A stretch of DNA of 64,000 nt from an uncultured Cardiobacterium sp. GTDB taxonomy: Bacteria > Pseudomonadota > Gammaproteobacteria > Cardiobacteriales > Cardiobacteriaceae. Made by a program: the position numbers and the translations under genes. Location: assembly GCF_938028825.1 (NCBI RefSeq), contig NZ_CALIZP010000063.1:1-64000 (forward strand). Direction: 5' to 3'. Shown one piece after another: positions 16,108 to 24,863 of this stretch. Within the stretch, counting starts at the first letter, position 1. Every line of letters starts with the position of its first letter. The notes beneath the pieces were generated by a model. The model was not told the origin of the DNA. It did not search any database and saw only the letters and a program-made list of their open reading frames with translations.

Positions 16108-16521
16108 ATGCAATACGCCGTTCATATCGAACAAGAAGGTCCGCATTACATCGCCACCTTCCTTGACAGCGCCCTGACGGGCGTCACCCAGGGCGAAAGC
16201 CTCGCAGAAGCACTGGACATGGCGGAAGACATGCTGCTCTGCAATATCGAAGACTTTTTCGACATGGATGAAGCCGTGCCGGATGCTGTCGCACGAGGTG
16301 ATTACTATGTTCGCCTGCCGCTGCTCGTGCGCATGAAAGTGCTGCTGCACAACGAAATGCTCAAACAGCACATCAGCCAGGCCCAACTCGCCCGCCTGCT
16401 CGATACCACACCGCAGGAAGTCCGCCGCCTCCTGCGAGTGCGGCACAACACCCAACCGGCGGCACTGGAACAGGCACTGGCAGCACTCAATATCCATGTC
16501 GAACTGGCGATAACGGCCTGA
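16108..16521 (+). CDS. hicB: HicB-type antitoxin
   Basis: The 137-aa protein has an N-terminal partial RNase-H-like HicB domain (YAVHIEQEGPHYIATFLD, GVTQGESLAEALDMAEDML) and a C-terminal helix-turn-helix (ISQAQLARLLDTTPQEVRRLL) for autoregulation. An ATG exists at 16096, but GGAG at 16098-16101 is correctly spaced for the ATG at 16108, so the shorter form is chosen. It neutralises HicA and represses the hicAB promoter. A terminator follows immediately. Confidence 0.9.
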   Translation: MQYAVHIEQEGPHYIATFLDSALTGVTQGESLAEALDMAEDMLLCNIEDFFDMDEAVPDAVARGDYYVRLPLLVRMKVLLHNEMLKQHISQAQLARLLDTTPQEVRRLLRVRHNTQPAALEQALAALNIHVELAITA

Positions 16522-16528
16522 ACCGGCA

Positions 16529-16556
16529 AAAACCCCGCTCACGCGGGGGTTTCCTT
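16529..16556 (+). terminator. Terminator after hicAB, shared with the convergent TPR gene
   Basis: AACCCCGC-TCAC-GCGGGGGTT followed by TCCTTTT; lies exactly between convergent stops. Confidence 0.85.
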
Positions 16557-17252
16557 TTATAAGGCGGGATGCTTCGCCCGCTGCTGACGGATATATTCCA
16601 GCTCATGCCGCGCCCGCCCGTCCTGCGGGTTTTCCTGCAACAGGCGCTGGTAAATCGCCTCCGCATCCTGCCAGCGGCCGCGCTCCGTCAGGGTAAACGC
16701 CAGCCCGCGCGCTGCGGCGGCGCAGACAGATTGCCGCTCCTGCGGGTCTTCCATCAGCTTGCACACATCCGCCGCCTTCCCGAAATCGGCGGCGGCCGCC
16801 TGCCAGTCCTTCTTGCGGTTGAAATAAAAGCCGCGCTCATTGAGCGCCAGGGCATTGGCGGGCGAAAGGCGCAGCAGCGCGTCCAGATCCCGCTTGCCCG
16901 CTGCCAGATCGCCCAGTTCGTTATGGGCATAGGCGCGCAGATAAAAAAGCTCGGCCCAGCGGCCGTCCACAACCACCGCTTCCTTCTGCGCATTCGCCGC
17001 TTCCAGCACATACAGCAGCGCTTCCGGATTGCCTTTCGCGGCAAACACCTGCCGTTTTTCGCCGGCAAAGCGCTGCTCGAAAAGGCGAACCGCCTCGTCC
17101 AGCAGCGGCACGGCCTCGCCCGGCCTGCCTGCAAACAGGGCCTCCGCCGCCTGCGCGTGCAGACGTACCGCATCCGGCGGGAATGCCGGCGCAGACGGCG
17201 CGGCGCATACCACCCCCGCCACGAACAGCCAGACAGACAAGAAAAAACGCAT
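16557..17252 (-). CDS. Secreted TPR-repeat protein
   Basis: This 231-aa protein has a signal peptide (MRFFLSVWLFVAGVVCA) and then tetratricopeptide-like helices: AAEALFAGRPGEAVPLLDEA, ELFYLRAYAHNELGDLAAGK, ALNERGFYFNRKKDWQAAAA and GRWQDAEAIYQRLLQENPQD. It is probably a periplasmic scaffold for protein-protein contacts. A longer reading to 17381 is possible, but GGAGG lies 6 bp before the ATG at 17252 and the signal peptide begins there. Partner unknown; it is convergent with hicB and divergent from dsbD. Confidence 0.8.
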   Translation of the reverse strand: MRFFLSVWLFVAGVVCAAPSAPAFPPDAVRLHAQAAEALFAGRPGEAVPLLDEAVRLFEQRFAGEKRQVFAAKGNPEALLYVLEAANAQKEAVVVDGRWAELFYLRAYAHNELGDLAAGKRDLDALLRLSPANALALNERGFYFNRKKDWQAAAADFGKAADVCKLMEDPQERQSVCAAAARGLAFTLTERGRWQDAEAIYQRLLQENPQDGRARHELEYIRQQRAKHPAL

Positions 17253-17440
17253 AGAACCTCCGTACGCAAAAGCGCGCATCATAGCAGCCGCTGCGCATCG
17301 GGACCTGACCGGCGGCGCATCGACAAGCCATCCCGCGTCGCAACCCTTTGCTGCGCCGTCTTTATCCCGCCGTTTTGCCACGGTGCGGGCGGATTTTTCC
17401 GCTACAATCGCGCCGTTTTTTGCTGACTGAGGAAGCCCCC

Positions 17441-19489
17441 ATGACCCGATTGCTGTGGTTTTTCACCGCCCTGTTCCCGCTCTTCGCCCATGCTGCCGAG
17501 CCGCTGCCTGCCGAAGAAGTCTTCAAGCCGGTCATCCGCCAGCTGGATGACGGCGACGGCTACCTCACCAAAATCACCATCGACTTCCCGCAAGGCTATT
17601 ACCTCTATGCCGACAAAACCACGCTGCAAGGCGCGGACGGCATGGAAGAGCGCAGCCCGGCGGAGGCGAAGGATGATCCCTATCTGGGGCAGGTGATGGT
17701 CTGGCACACGCCGCCGACCATCACCTTGCGCCACCGCGACGCCGCACACACTTTCACCCTGACCACCCAGGGCTGTCAGGAAAACGTCCTCTGCTACCCG
17801 CCGACGACATGGACGCTGCACGCCGAACCCGCCGCCACCGCCAGGCCGCAGCTCTTCAAGGCGGCAAACCGCGACGTCTTGCCGGAAGAAGAAGCCTTCA
17901 CCGTGAGCGCGACGGAAACAGACGGCGAACTCGCCCTGCATTACCGCATGCCGGACGGCTACTATCTCTACCGCCACAGCCTGCGCGCCGCAGTGGACGG
18001 CAAACCGCTTGACCTGCCGCTGCCGGCGGGCGAGGTGCATCAGGACGAATTCCTCGGCGAACAGCAGATTTATCGGGGCGCACTCAACCTCAGCCTGCCG
18101 CGCCCGGCGGCGGGCGGCACCCTGACCCTGCACCTGCAAGGCTGCGCCGAAGGTCGCATCTGCTACCCGCCGATGACGCGCGATTTCCCGCTCACCGCCG
18201 CGCCGCAGGCGGTAAAAACCCCGGCACAAGCGGTTGCCGCCGCACCGCCTGATGCCACGACAAGCACCATTGACCGCCTCATCCGCCGCCTGAACGACAA
18301 CTTCCTCATCTCCCTGCCGCTCGTCCTCCTCCTCGGCATCGGTGTCAGCTTCACCGCCTGCGTCTATCCGCTGGTGCCCATCGTCACCAGCCTCGTTGTC
18401 GGGCCCAACACCGGCAGCGGCCGCGCCTACCGCCTCATCACCGTCTATGTGCTGGCGATGGGCGCAGCGATGGGGCTGCTCGGTGCCGTCTTCGGCATCT
18501 TCCAGATCAATCTGCAAGTCATCCTGCAAAAACCGTGGATTACCGCCCTCGTCGCGCTGCTCTTCGCCGGGCTCTCGCTGTCGCTTTTCGACGTCTATAC
18601 CCTGCAAACCCCGCGCTGGCTGCAAAAACCGGTGGACAAGCTCAACCGCCGCCAACAGGGCGGCTCCTACGGCGGCGCGGCGGTGATGGGCGCGCTGTCC
18701 GTGCTCGTCGTCAGCCCCTGCGCTACCCCCGTTTTGACCGCACTCCTGCTCTTCACCACCCAGACCGGCCCGCTCAAAGGCGCGACCGCCCTCTTCGTCT
18801 TCGGCCTCGGCACCGGCCTGCCGCTCTTGCTCTTCGCCGGTGCCTTCCGCCGCTTCATGCCAAAGGCGGGCGCATGGATGGACAACGTCAAAAAAGCCTT
18901 CGCCTTCGCCCTGCTTGCCATCGGCGTGTGGCTCGTCGCCCGCATCCTGCCGCCCGCCTGGGCGCTCACCGCTTGGGCGCTGTACGCCATGTTCGCCGCT
19001 GCCTACCTCTATGGCGACAGCAAAACCCGCCGCTTCCTCGCCGGCAGCGCCTTCATCGCCGCCCTCGCCCTCGGCATGCAGAGTGCCAACCTGCACCTCG
19101 GCGCGCCCGCCGCGACTGCGCCGCAAGCGCACAACGCCTTCCGCACCGTGGACAGCGTCGCCGCGCTCGAAGCCGCCATTGCCACCAGCGACCGCCCCGT
19201 GCTGCTCGACTTCTACGCCGACTGGTGCGTCGCCTGCAAAAAATGGGAAGCCCAAATCTGGAACAACCCCGACTTCGCCGCGCCGCTTGCGCCCTACACC
19301 CTGCTGAAAATCGACGTGACCGACTTCACCGCCGAACACAAGGCGATGTTCAACGCGCTCAACCTCGTCGGCCCGCCCGCCGTGCTCTACTACCTACCGC
19401 ACGGCAAACTGCACGCCCCCGCCGAAACTCTCATCGGCGAAATGACGCCCGACGCCTTCGCCGCCAAACTGCGAAGCTGGGCGGAATAA
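17441..19489 (+). CDS. dsbD: Thiol:disulfide interchange protein DsbD with duplicated N-terminal domain
   Basis: The 682-aa protein has a signal peptide (ends AHAAEP) and two consecutive nDsbD-like domains, each with YYLY and QGC-E--CYPP (Cys pairs near residues 110-117 and 234-240). About eight membrane helices (285-555) carry GVSFTACVYPLVPI and VVSPCATPVLTALL. A C-terminal thioredoxin domain carries DWCVACKKW (about 590). DsbD passes electrons from cytoplasmic thioredoxin to periplasmic DsbC, CcmG and others. E. coli DsbD has one N-terminal domain and about 565 residues, so this one is enlarged by a tandem duplication. The upstream 31 codons of the frame are not signal-like, so ATG 17441 is used. 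Confidence 0.93.
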   Translation: MTRLLWFFTALFPLFAHAAEPLPAEEVFKPVIRQLDDGDGYLTKITIDFPQGYYLYADKTTLQGADGMEERSPAEAKDDPYLGQVMVWHTPPTITLRHRDAAHTFTLTTQGCQENVLCYPPTTWTLHAEPAATARPQLFKAANRDVLPEEEAFTVSATETDGELALHYRMPDGYYLYRHSLRAAVDGKPLDLPLPAGEVHQDEFLGEQQIYRGALNLSLPRPAAGGTLTLHLQGCAEGRICYPPMTRDFPLTAAPQAVKTPAQAVAAAPPDATTSTIDRLIRRLNDNFLISLPLVLLLGIGVSFTACVYPLVPIVTSLVVGPNTGSGRAYRLITVYVLAMGAAMGLLGAVFGIFQINLQVILQKPWITALVALLFAGLSLSLFDVYTLQTPRWLQKPVDKLNRRQQGGSYGGAAVMGALSVLVVSPCATPVLTALLLFTTQTGPLKGATALFVFGLGTGLPLLLFAGAFRRFMPKAGAWMDNVKKAFAFALLAIGVWLVARILPPAWALTAWALYAMFAAAYLYGDSKTRRFLAGSAFIAALALGMQSANLHLGAPAATAPQAHNAFRTVDSVAALEAAIATSDRPVLLDFYADWCVACKKWEAQIWNNPDFAAPLAPYTLLKIDVTDFTAEHKAMFNALNLVGPPAVLYYLPHGKLHAPAETLIGEMTPDAFAAKLRSWAE

Positions 19490-19499
19490 CCTCCCGGCA

Positions 19500-19529
19500 C
19501 CTGCCTGCACGGCCTTGCCGCAGGCAGGC
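19500..19529 (+). terminator. Hairpin after dsbD
   Basis: CCTGCCTGC and GCAGGCAGG arms around an 11-bp loop, followed by CAAAA rather than T residues; a weak or Rho-assisted terminator. Confidence 0.4.
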
Positions 19530-19561
19530 AAAACACTGTACGGGTTTCCCGGTGAAGCCGC

Positions 19562-19567
19562 TATAAT
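19562..19567 (+). promoter_or_regulatory. -10 element of the aroQ-accB-accC promoter
   Basis: A perfect TATAAT in the 165-bp gap between dsbD and aroQ; the -35 region (TACGGG at 17 bp) is poor. A leader of about 80 nt precedes aroQ. Confidence 0.55.
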
Positions 19568-19654
19568 GCGCGCCTCTAACGCCCCCGCGCGGCCTAACCC
19601 ACAGACCGTACCGCGCGGCACCGCGACCATCCCACCCTGAGAACCCAATACCCT

Positions 19655-20110
19655 ATGGCGCTAATATTTGTCATTAACGGCCCCAACCTGAACCTGCTCG
19701 GCAGCCGCGAGCCAAAACACTACGGCAACGACACCCTGGACAGCATCGAAACCCGCCTGAAAAGCATGGCGCAAGACCTCGGTCACCAGCTCGAACACAT
19801 CCAGCACAACCACGAAGGCACCCTCATCGACCTCATCCACGAAGCGGGCAGACACGAAGTCGATTTCATCATCATCAACCCCGCCGCCTACACCCACACC
19901 AGCGTCGCCCTGCGCGACGCGCTGGCTGCCGTCGCCATCCCCTTCATCGAAGTGCACCTCTCGAACATCTACCGGCGCGAAGCCTTCCGCCGCCACTCCT
20001 ATTTCAGCGACCTCGCCCTCGGCGTCATCAGCGGCCTCGGCGCGACCGGCTACGAACTGGCGCTCACCGCCGCCCACCACTACCTCACCAAACCCAGACA
20101 AGAGACCTGA
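19655..20110 (+). CDS. aroQ: 3-dehydroquinate dehydratase, type II
   Basis: This 151-aa shikimate-pathway enzyme dehydrates 3-dehydroquinate to 3-dehydroshikimate. The signature [17 protein letters not shown] (with the active-site Tyr) is at the N-terminus, [16 protein letters not shown] carries the conserved Asn and the active-site loop residues, and [17 protein letters not shown] contains the substrate-binding HLSN. The length is usual for the dodecameric type II enzyme. It is the first gene of aroQ-accB-accC, an order common in proteobacteria. Confidence 0.97.
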   Translation: MALIFVINGPNLNLLGSREPKHYGNDTLDSIETRLKSMAQDLGHQLEHIQHNHEGTLIDLIHEAGRHEVDFIIINPAAYTHTSVALRDALAAVAIPFIEVHLSNIYRREAFRRHSYFSDLALGVISGLGATGYELALTAAHHYLTKPRQET

Positions 20111-20112
20111 CC

Positions 20113-20574
20113 ATGGACATCCGCAAGATCAAGAAACTCATCGAAATGCTCGAAGCGAGCGGCATCGCCGAACTCGAAATCACCGAAGGCGAAGAATCCG
20201 TGCGCATCAACCGCTACGGGCAAATGCCGCCGATGATGCCGCCTGCGCCGTATCCCATGCCCTACCCGGCCGCACCGCAGGCGCCCGCCGCCCCCGCACC
20301 TGCCGCCGAAGCCGCCCCCGCTGGCAAACCCGCGCCGGACGGCAAACTCATCCGCTCGCCGATGGTCGGCACCTTCTACAACGCCCCCGCGCCCGATGCC
20401 GACCCCTTCATCAAACTCGGCGACGACATCAAGGCGGGCGACACCGTCTGCATCATCGAAGCCATGAAAATGTTCAACCGCATCGAAGCCGACTTTGGCG
20501 GCAAAGTCGTGGAAATCCTCGTCGAAAACGGGCAACCGGTCGAATACGACGAACCCCTCTTCGTCGTCAAATAA
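20113..20574 (+). CDS. accB: Biotin carboxyl carrier protein of acetyl-CoA carboxylase
   Basis: This 153-aa protein has an N-terminal helical part ([20 protein letters not shown]), a proline/alanine linker (residues about 55-75) and a biotinyl domain with the biotin-accepting EAMKMFN motif, Lys119. It carries carboxybiotin between AccC and AccAD in the first step of fatty-acid synthesis. The start lies 2 bp after the aroQ stop; accC begins 18 bp downstream. [14 protein letters not shown] is the conserved thumb-side region. Confidence 0.97.
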   Translation: MDIRKIKKLIEMLEASGIAELEITEGEESVRINRYGQMPPMMPPAPYPMPYPAAPQAPAAPAPAAEAAPAGKPAPDGKLIRSPMVGTFYNAPAPDADPFIKLGDDIKAGDTVCIIEAMKMFNRIEADFGGKVVEILVENGQPVEYDEPLFVVK

Positions 20575-20592
20575 GCTCCGGGGGAAACCGCC

Positions 20593-21936
<1,344 letters not shown>

Positions 21937-21944
21937 CAACATAA

Positions 21945-21966
21945 CGCCCCCGCTTGCGGGGGCAAA
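21945..21966 (+). terminator. Terminator after accC
   Basis: GCCCCCGC-TT-GCGGGGGC hairpin (21946-21963) directly after the accC stop; followed by AAAA rather than T residues. Confidence 0.65.
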
Positions 21967-21990
21967 ACATATCCACTCCCGGAAACCCGC

Positions 21991-22872
21991 ATGACCCCCC
22001 AAACCTGGCTGGAACTCACCCTCACCGCCCACAGCGACGCCGAAGCCGAGCAGCTCGAAGCCGCGCTGGAAGCAAGCGGCGCCATCGCCGTCACCTACAC
22101 CGCCTCCGGCGACGAAGAAATCTTCGAACCGCCCGTCGGTACCACCCCGCTGTGGCAGACCACGCGCGTGACCGGCCTCTACCCGCTAGACAGCGACCGT
22201 GACGCCATCCTCACCGTTCTGCGCGCCGCCCTCGGCGACGACTACCCCATCGCCGCACACCTCCTGCACGACAACGACTGGGTGCGCGCCTGGCTCGACC
22301 ACTTCCAGCCCATCCCCTTCGGCAACGGCTTTTGGGTCGCCGCGACCGAACACACCATCCCCGACGCAAACGCCACCGTGCTGCGCCTGGACCCCGGCCT
22401 CGCCTTCGGCACCGGCACCCACCCCTCCACCGCCATGTGCCTCAACTGGCTGGTGCATCACGACCTGCGCGGCAAAACCGCCTACGACTACGGCTGCGGC
22501 AGCGGCATCCTCGGCATCGCCGCCGCCCTGCTGGGGGCCACACACATCTGGCAGACCGACATCGACCCGCAGGCACTCACCGCCAGCCACGACAACGCCG
22601 CCAAAAACGGCGTCGCCAACCGCATCACCCTCTGCACCAACCCCGATGACGCGCCGCAAGTCGATCTCATCATCGCCAACATCCTCCTCGAACCGCTCTG
22701 CGCCCTGCGCCCGCAATTCGAAAAACACCTGCACGACGGCAGCCGCCTCATCTTCGCCGGCCTGCTCAAACGCCAGGAAGCGCGCATCCGCGCCGCCTAC
22801 GCCGACGCCTACCACATCCGCCGCGCCGACGAACGCGACGGCTGGATACTGCTCGCACTGCAACGCAAATAA
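21991..22872 (+). CDS. prmA: Ribosomal protein L11 methyltransferase
   Basis: The 293-aa protein has the PrmA N-terminal substrate-recognition domain (MTPQTWLELTLTAHSDAEAE) and a Rossmann methyltransferase domain with motif I YDYGCGSGILGIAAA, the substrate-side FGTGTHPSTAMCLNWL and NILLEPL. It trimethylates L11 using S-adenosylmethionine. It is the first gene of prmA-dusB-fis; dusB starts at the next base after the stop. Confidence 0.95.
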   Translation: MTPQTWLELTLTAHSDAEAEQLEAALEASGAIAVTYTASGDEEIFEPPVGTTPLWQTTRVTGLYPLDSDRDAILTVLRAALGDDYPIAAHLLHDNDWVRAWLDHFQPIPFGNGFWVAATEHTIPDANATVLRLDPGLAFGTGTHPSTAMCLNWLVHHDLRGKTAYDYGCGSGILGIAAALLGATHIWQTDIDPQALTASHDNAAKNGVANRITLCTNPDDAPQVDLIIANILLEPLCALRPQFEKHLHDGSRLIFAGLLKRQEARIRAAYADAYHIRRADERDGWILLALQRK

Positions 22873-23823
22873 ATGCTCACCCTCGGCCGCTTCACCTACC
22901 CCCGCCCCGTCATCACCCTCGCGCCGATGGCGGGCGTCAGCGACCTGCCCTTCCGCCGCCTCTGCCAGGCGAACGGTGCCGATTACAGCACCGCCGAAAT
23001 GGTCAGCGCCAAGCCCGACCTCTTGCACACCGGCCTCGCGCAGAACCGCCTGCAATTCGACCCCGACCCGCGCTACCCGAAAATCGTCCAGCTCGTCGGC
23101 GGCGACCCGGCACTGATGGCGGAAGCGGCGCTCGTCATGCAGGCCAAAGGCGCGGACATCATCGACATCAACCTCGGCTGCCCGGCGAAAACCGTCGCCC
23201 GCCAGCAGGCAGGCTCGGCACTGCTCGCTGATCTCGGCCAAGTCGCAAAAATTCTCACCGCTGTCAGCCGCGCCGTATCCATCCCCGTCACCGTCAAAAC
23301 CCGCCTCGGTTACCACGACGACCAGCCGACCCTGTTTGAACTCGCCGCCATCGCGGAAGACAACGGCATCGCCGCCCTTGCCGTGCATGGCCGCAGCCGC
23401 GCGCAGAAATACAACGGCACCGCCGACCATGCCGCCATCGGTGCGCTTAAAAACCGTACCTGCCTGCCCGTCATCGCCAACGGCGACATCACGGACGCCG
23501 CGCAAGCAAAAACCCTCATTGACCGCTACGGCTTCGATGGTCTCATGATCGGCCGCGCCGCCCTCGGCGATCCGTGGCTCTTCGCCCGCTGCCAAGCGGC
23601 GGTGAACGGCATCCCCGCGCCCGCTGCCGACAAGAATGCGCAAATCCGCACCCACCTGCACGACCTGCACCGGCACTACGGCGCGCAAGCGACGCGCATC
23701 GCGCGCAAACACCTGCACGCCTACCTGCGAGATCATCCTGCCTATGCCGCGTTGCGCGACGCCATCAACAGCGCTGCCGACCTCACCGCCCAACTCGCCG
23801 TCCTCGCCGGCGCCGCGATATAG
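22873..23823 (+). CDS. dusB: tRNA-dihydrouridine synthase B
   Basis: This 316-aa FMN-dependent TIM-barrel enzyme reduces uridines in the tRNA D-loop. Motifs are APMAGVSDLPFRRLC near the N-terminus, INLGCPAKTVARQQAGSALL with the catalytic Cys, VKTRLGYHDD, LAVHGRSRAQKYNG and NGDITDAAQA. The first codon directly abuts the prmA stop. DusB precedes fis in many Gammaproteobacteria and its transcript often includes fis. Confidence 0.95.
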   Translation: MLTLGRFTYPRPVITLAPMAGVSDLPFRRLCQANGADYSTAEMVSAKPDLLHTGLAQNRLQFDPDPRYPKIVQLVGGDPALMAEAALVMQAKGADIIDINLGCPAKTVARQQAGSALLADLGQVAKILTAVSRAVSIPVTVKTRLGYHDDQPTLFELAAIAEDNGIAALAVHGRSRAQKYNGTADHAAIGALKNRTCLPVIANGDITDAAQAKTLIDRYGFDGLMIGRAALGDPWLFARCQAAVNGIPAPAADKNAQIRTHLHDLHRHYGAQATRIARKHLHAYLRDHPAYAALRDAINSAADLTAQLAVLAGAAI

Positions 23824-23879
23824 CAAGCGCCCAACCCCCGCTATATACTGCGCGCCCAACACGCACCGCGACCCGCCCC

Positions 23880-24140
23880 ATGAAAACAACGACCATCCGT
23901 GCCGCCATCGAGCACAGCATCGAGCAGTATTACGCCATGCTCGAAACAGACGAACATCCCCATGCCGCCGCCGGCCTTTATCACCTCATCATCCACGAAG
24001 CCGAACACGCCGTCATCAGCCACATCATGCTGCGCTGCGCCCACAACCAGAGTCACGCCGCGAAAATCCTCGGCATCACGCGCAACACCCTGAAAAAAAA
24101 GCTCGACGAACACCACATCCCCTATCCCAAACTCAAATAA
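23880..24140 (+). CDS. fis: DNA-binding protein Fis
   Basis: The 86-aa protein ends with the typical Fis helix-turn-helix: NQSHAAKILGITRNTLKKKL. The N-terminal part (AAIEHSIEQYYAMLE) is shorter than in E. coli Fis (98 aa), but YHLIIHEAEHAVISHIMLRC keeps the dimerisation helix. Fis bends DNA and controls growth-phase transcription. TATACT at 23844-23849 could give fis its own promoter besides read-through from prmA-dusB. Confidence 0.93.
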   Translation: MKTTTIRAAIEHSIEQYYAMLETDEHPHAAAGLYHLIIHEAEHAVISHIMLRCAHNQSHAAKILGITRNTLKKKLDEHHIPYPKLK

Positions 24141-24152
24141 ACAAGGCAACCG

Positions 24153-24566
24153 ATGAACCTCAACACCTACAACCTGCCCGACAGCTACCGCACCTACATG
24201 GCAGCGCGCGATCCGGCCGTTGATGCCTACTACACCTTCCGCGAGCGCAAGCGGCCGCTGAAAGACACCAAAACCTACTGCCTGTGGTCGCAGCGCACCC
24301 TCGAAGAAAAACAGCCCGTCATCCGCACCCCCTACTACCAGGACTACTGGGCACAAAAACTGATGGCGAGACGCCGCGAAACGCGCGAAGCCTTCGCCTT
24401 CGGCCACGCCGCCGACGGCGACGGCGTCCTCTTCTTCCACCCCGAAGACCACGGCATCTGGGAAATTGAGCCGAACGGCAACGCCCGCCTGCTCGCCGCC
24501 ACTTTTGCCGATTTCCTCGAACGCGCCGCCTTCGACCGCAACATCGATCTGCGCAACTTCTTCTGA
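24153..24566 (+). CDS. Hypothetical protein (137 aa) downstream of fis
   Basis: This soluble, aromatic-rich protein (MNLNTYNLPDSYRTYMAARD, TYCLWSQRTLEEKQPVIRTP) has a C-terminal region GVLFFHPEDHGIWEIEPNG. This vaguely recalls SMI1/KNR4-type small ligand-binding domains, not enough for a call. It starts 12 bp after fis and ends before a terminator, so it is the last gene of that operon. No signal peptide or membrane helix. Confidence 0.7.
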   Translation: MNLNTYNLPDSYRTYMAARDPAVDAYYTFRERKRPLKDTKTYCLWSQRTLEEKQPVIRTPYYQDYWAQKLMARRRETREAFAFGHAADGDGVLFFHPEDHGIWEIEPNGNARLLAATFADFLERAAFDRNIDLRNFF

Positions 24567-24628
24567 AACCGCCTGCGCAGACGGCAAAATGCCCCGCTTG
24601 CCGGACGCAAGACGGCTTTAACCCATCA

Positions 24629-24652
24629 AGCAGGCACACAGCCTGCTTTTTG
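24629..24652 (+). terminator. Terminator of the prmA-dusB-fis operon
   Basis: AGCAGGC-ACACA-GCCTGCT followed by TTTTTG. A near copy (AGCAGGC-GCA-GCCTGCT-TTTTG) occurs at 59213-59234 in a repeat region. Confidence 0.8.
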
Positions 24653-24690
24653 CGTTTCGGGCACGCGCAACCGCCAACGCGTTTTTGATT

Positions 24691-24716
24691 TAGAGACGTT
24701 GCAGGCAACGTCTCTA
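24691..24716. repeat. 26-bp perfect palindrome
   Basis: TAGAGACGTTGC-AG-GCAACGTCTCTA; 12-bp arms with a 2-bp centre. It resembles the small dispersed palindromes seen in several bacterial genomes; only one copy was noticed in this window. Confidence 0.7.
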
Positions 24717-24739
24717 CAAAAACCGGTGTTTGCCACAGG

Positions 24740-24803
24740 CCGCCGCAGCGATATTGATGGCAGGCTGAAGCCCGCCCTACGAACCCTGGTTTATTTCTTG
24801 GGA
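24740..24803. repeat. 64-bp dispersed repeat, copy A
   Basis: The segment from CCGCCGCAGCGATATTGATGG to TTATTTCTTGGGA matches 46043-46106 with only a few differences, including the block CCCTACGAACCCTG. It contains GGCTGAAGCCC, a degenerate form of the GGGCTTTAGCCC motif seen at 46026 and at several sites in 58985-59240. It has no coding capacity and lies in the gap between the fis operon and the 659-aa membrane protein gene. Confidence 0.8.
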
Positions 24804-24863
24804 CAGGCAGTGTCGCTACGGAATCCGGTAACTACGCCGCCTGGCGGGCCCGGCGCGTCGCTG

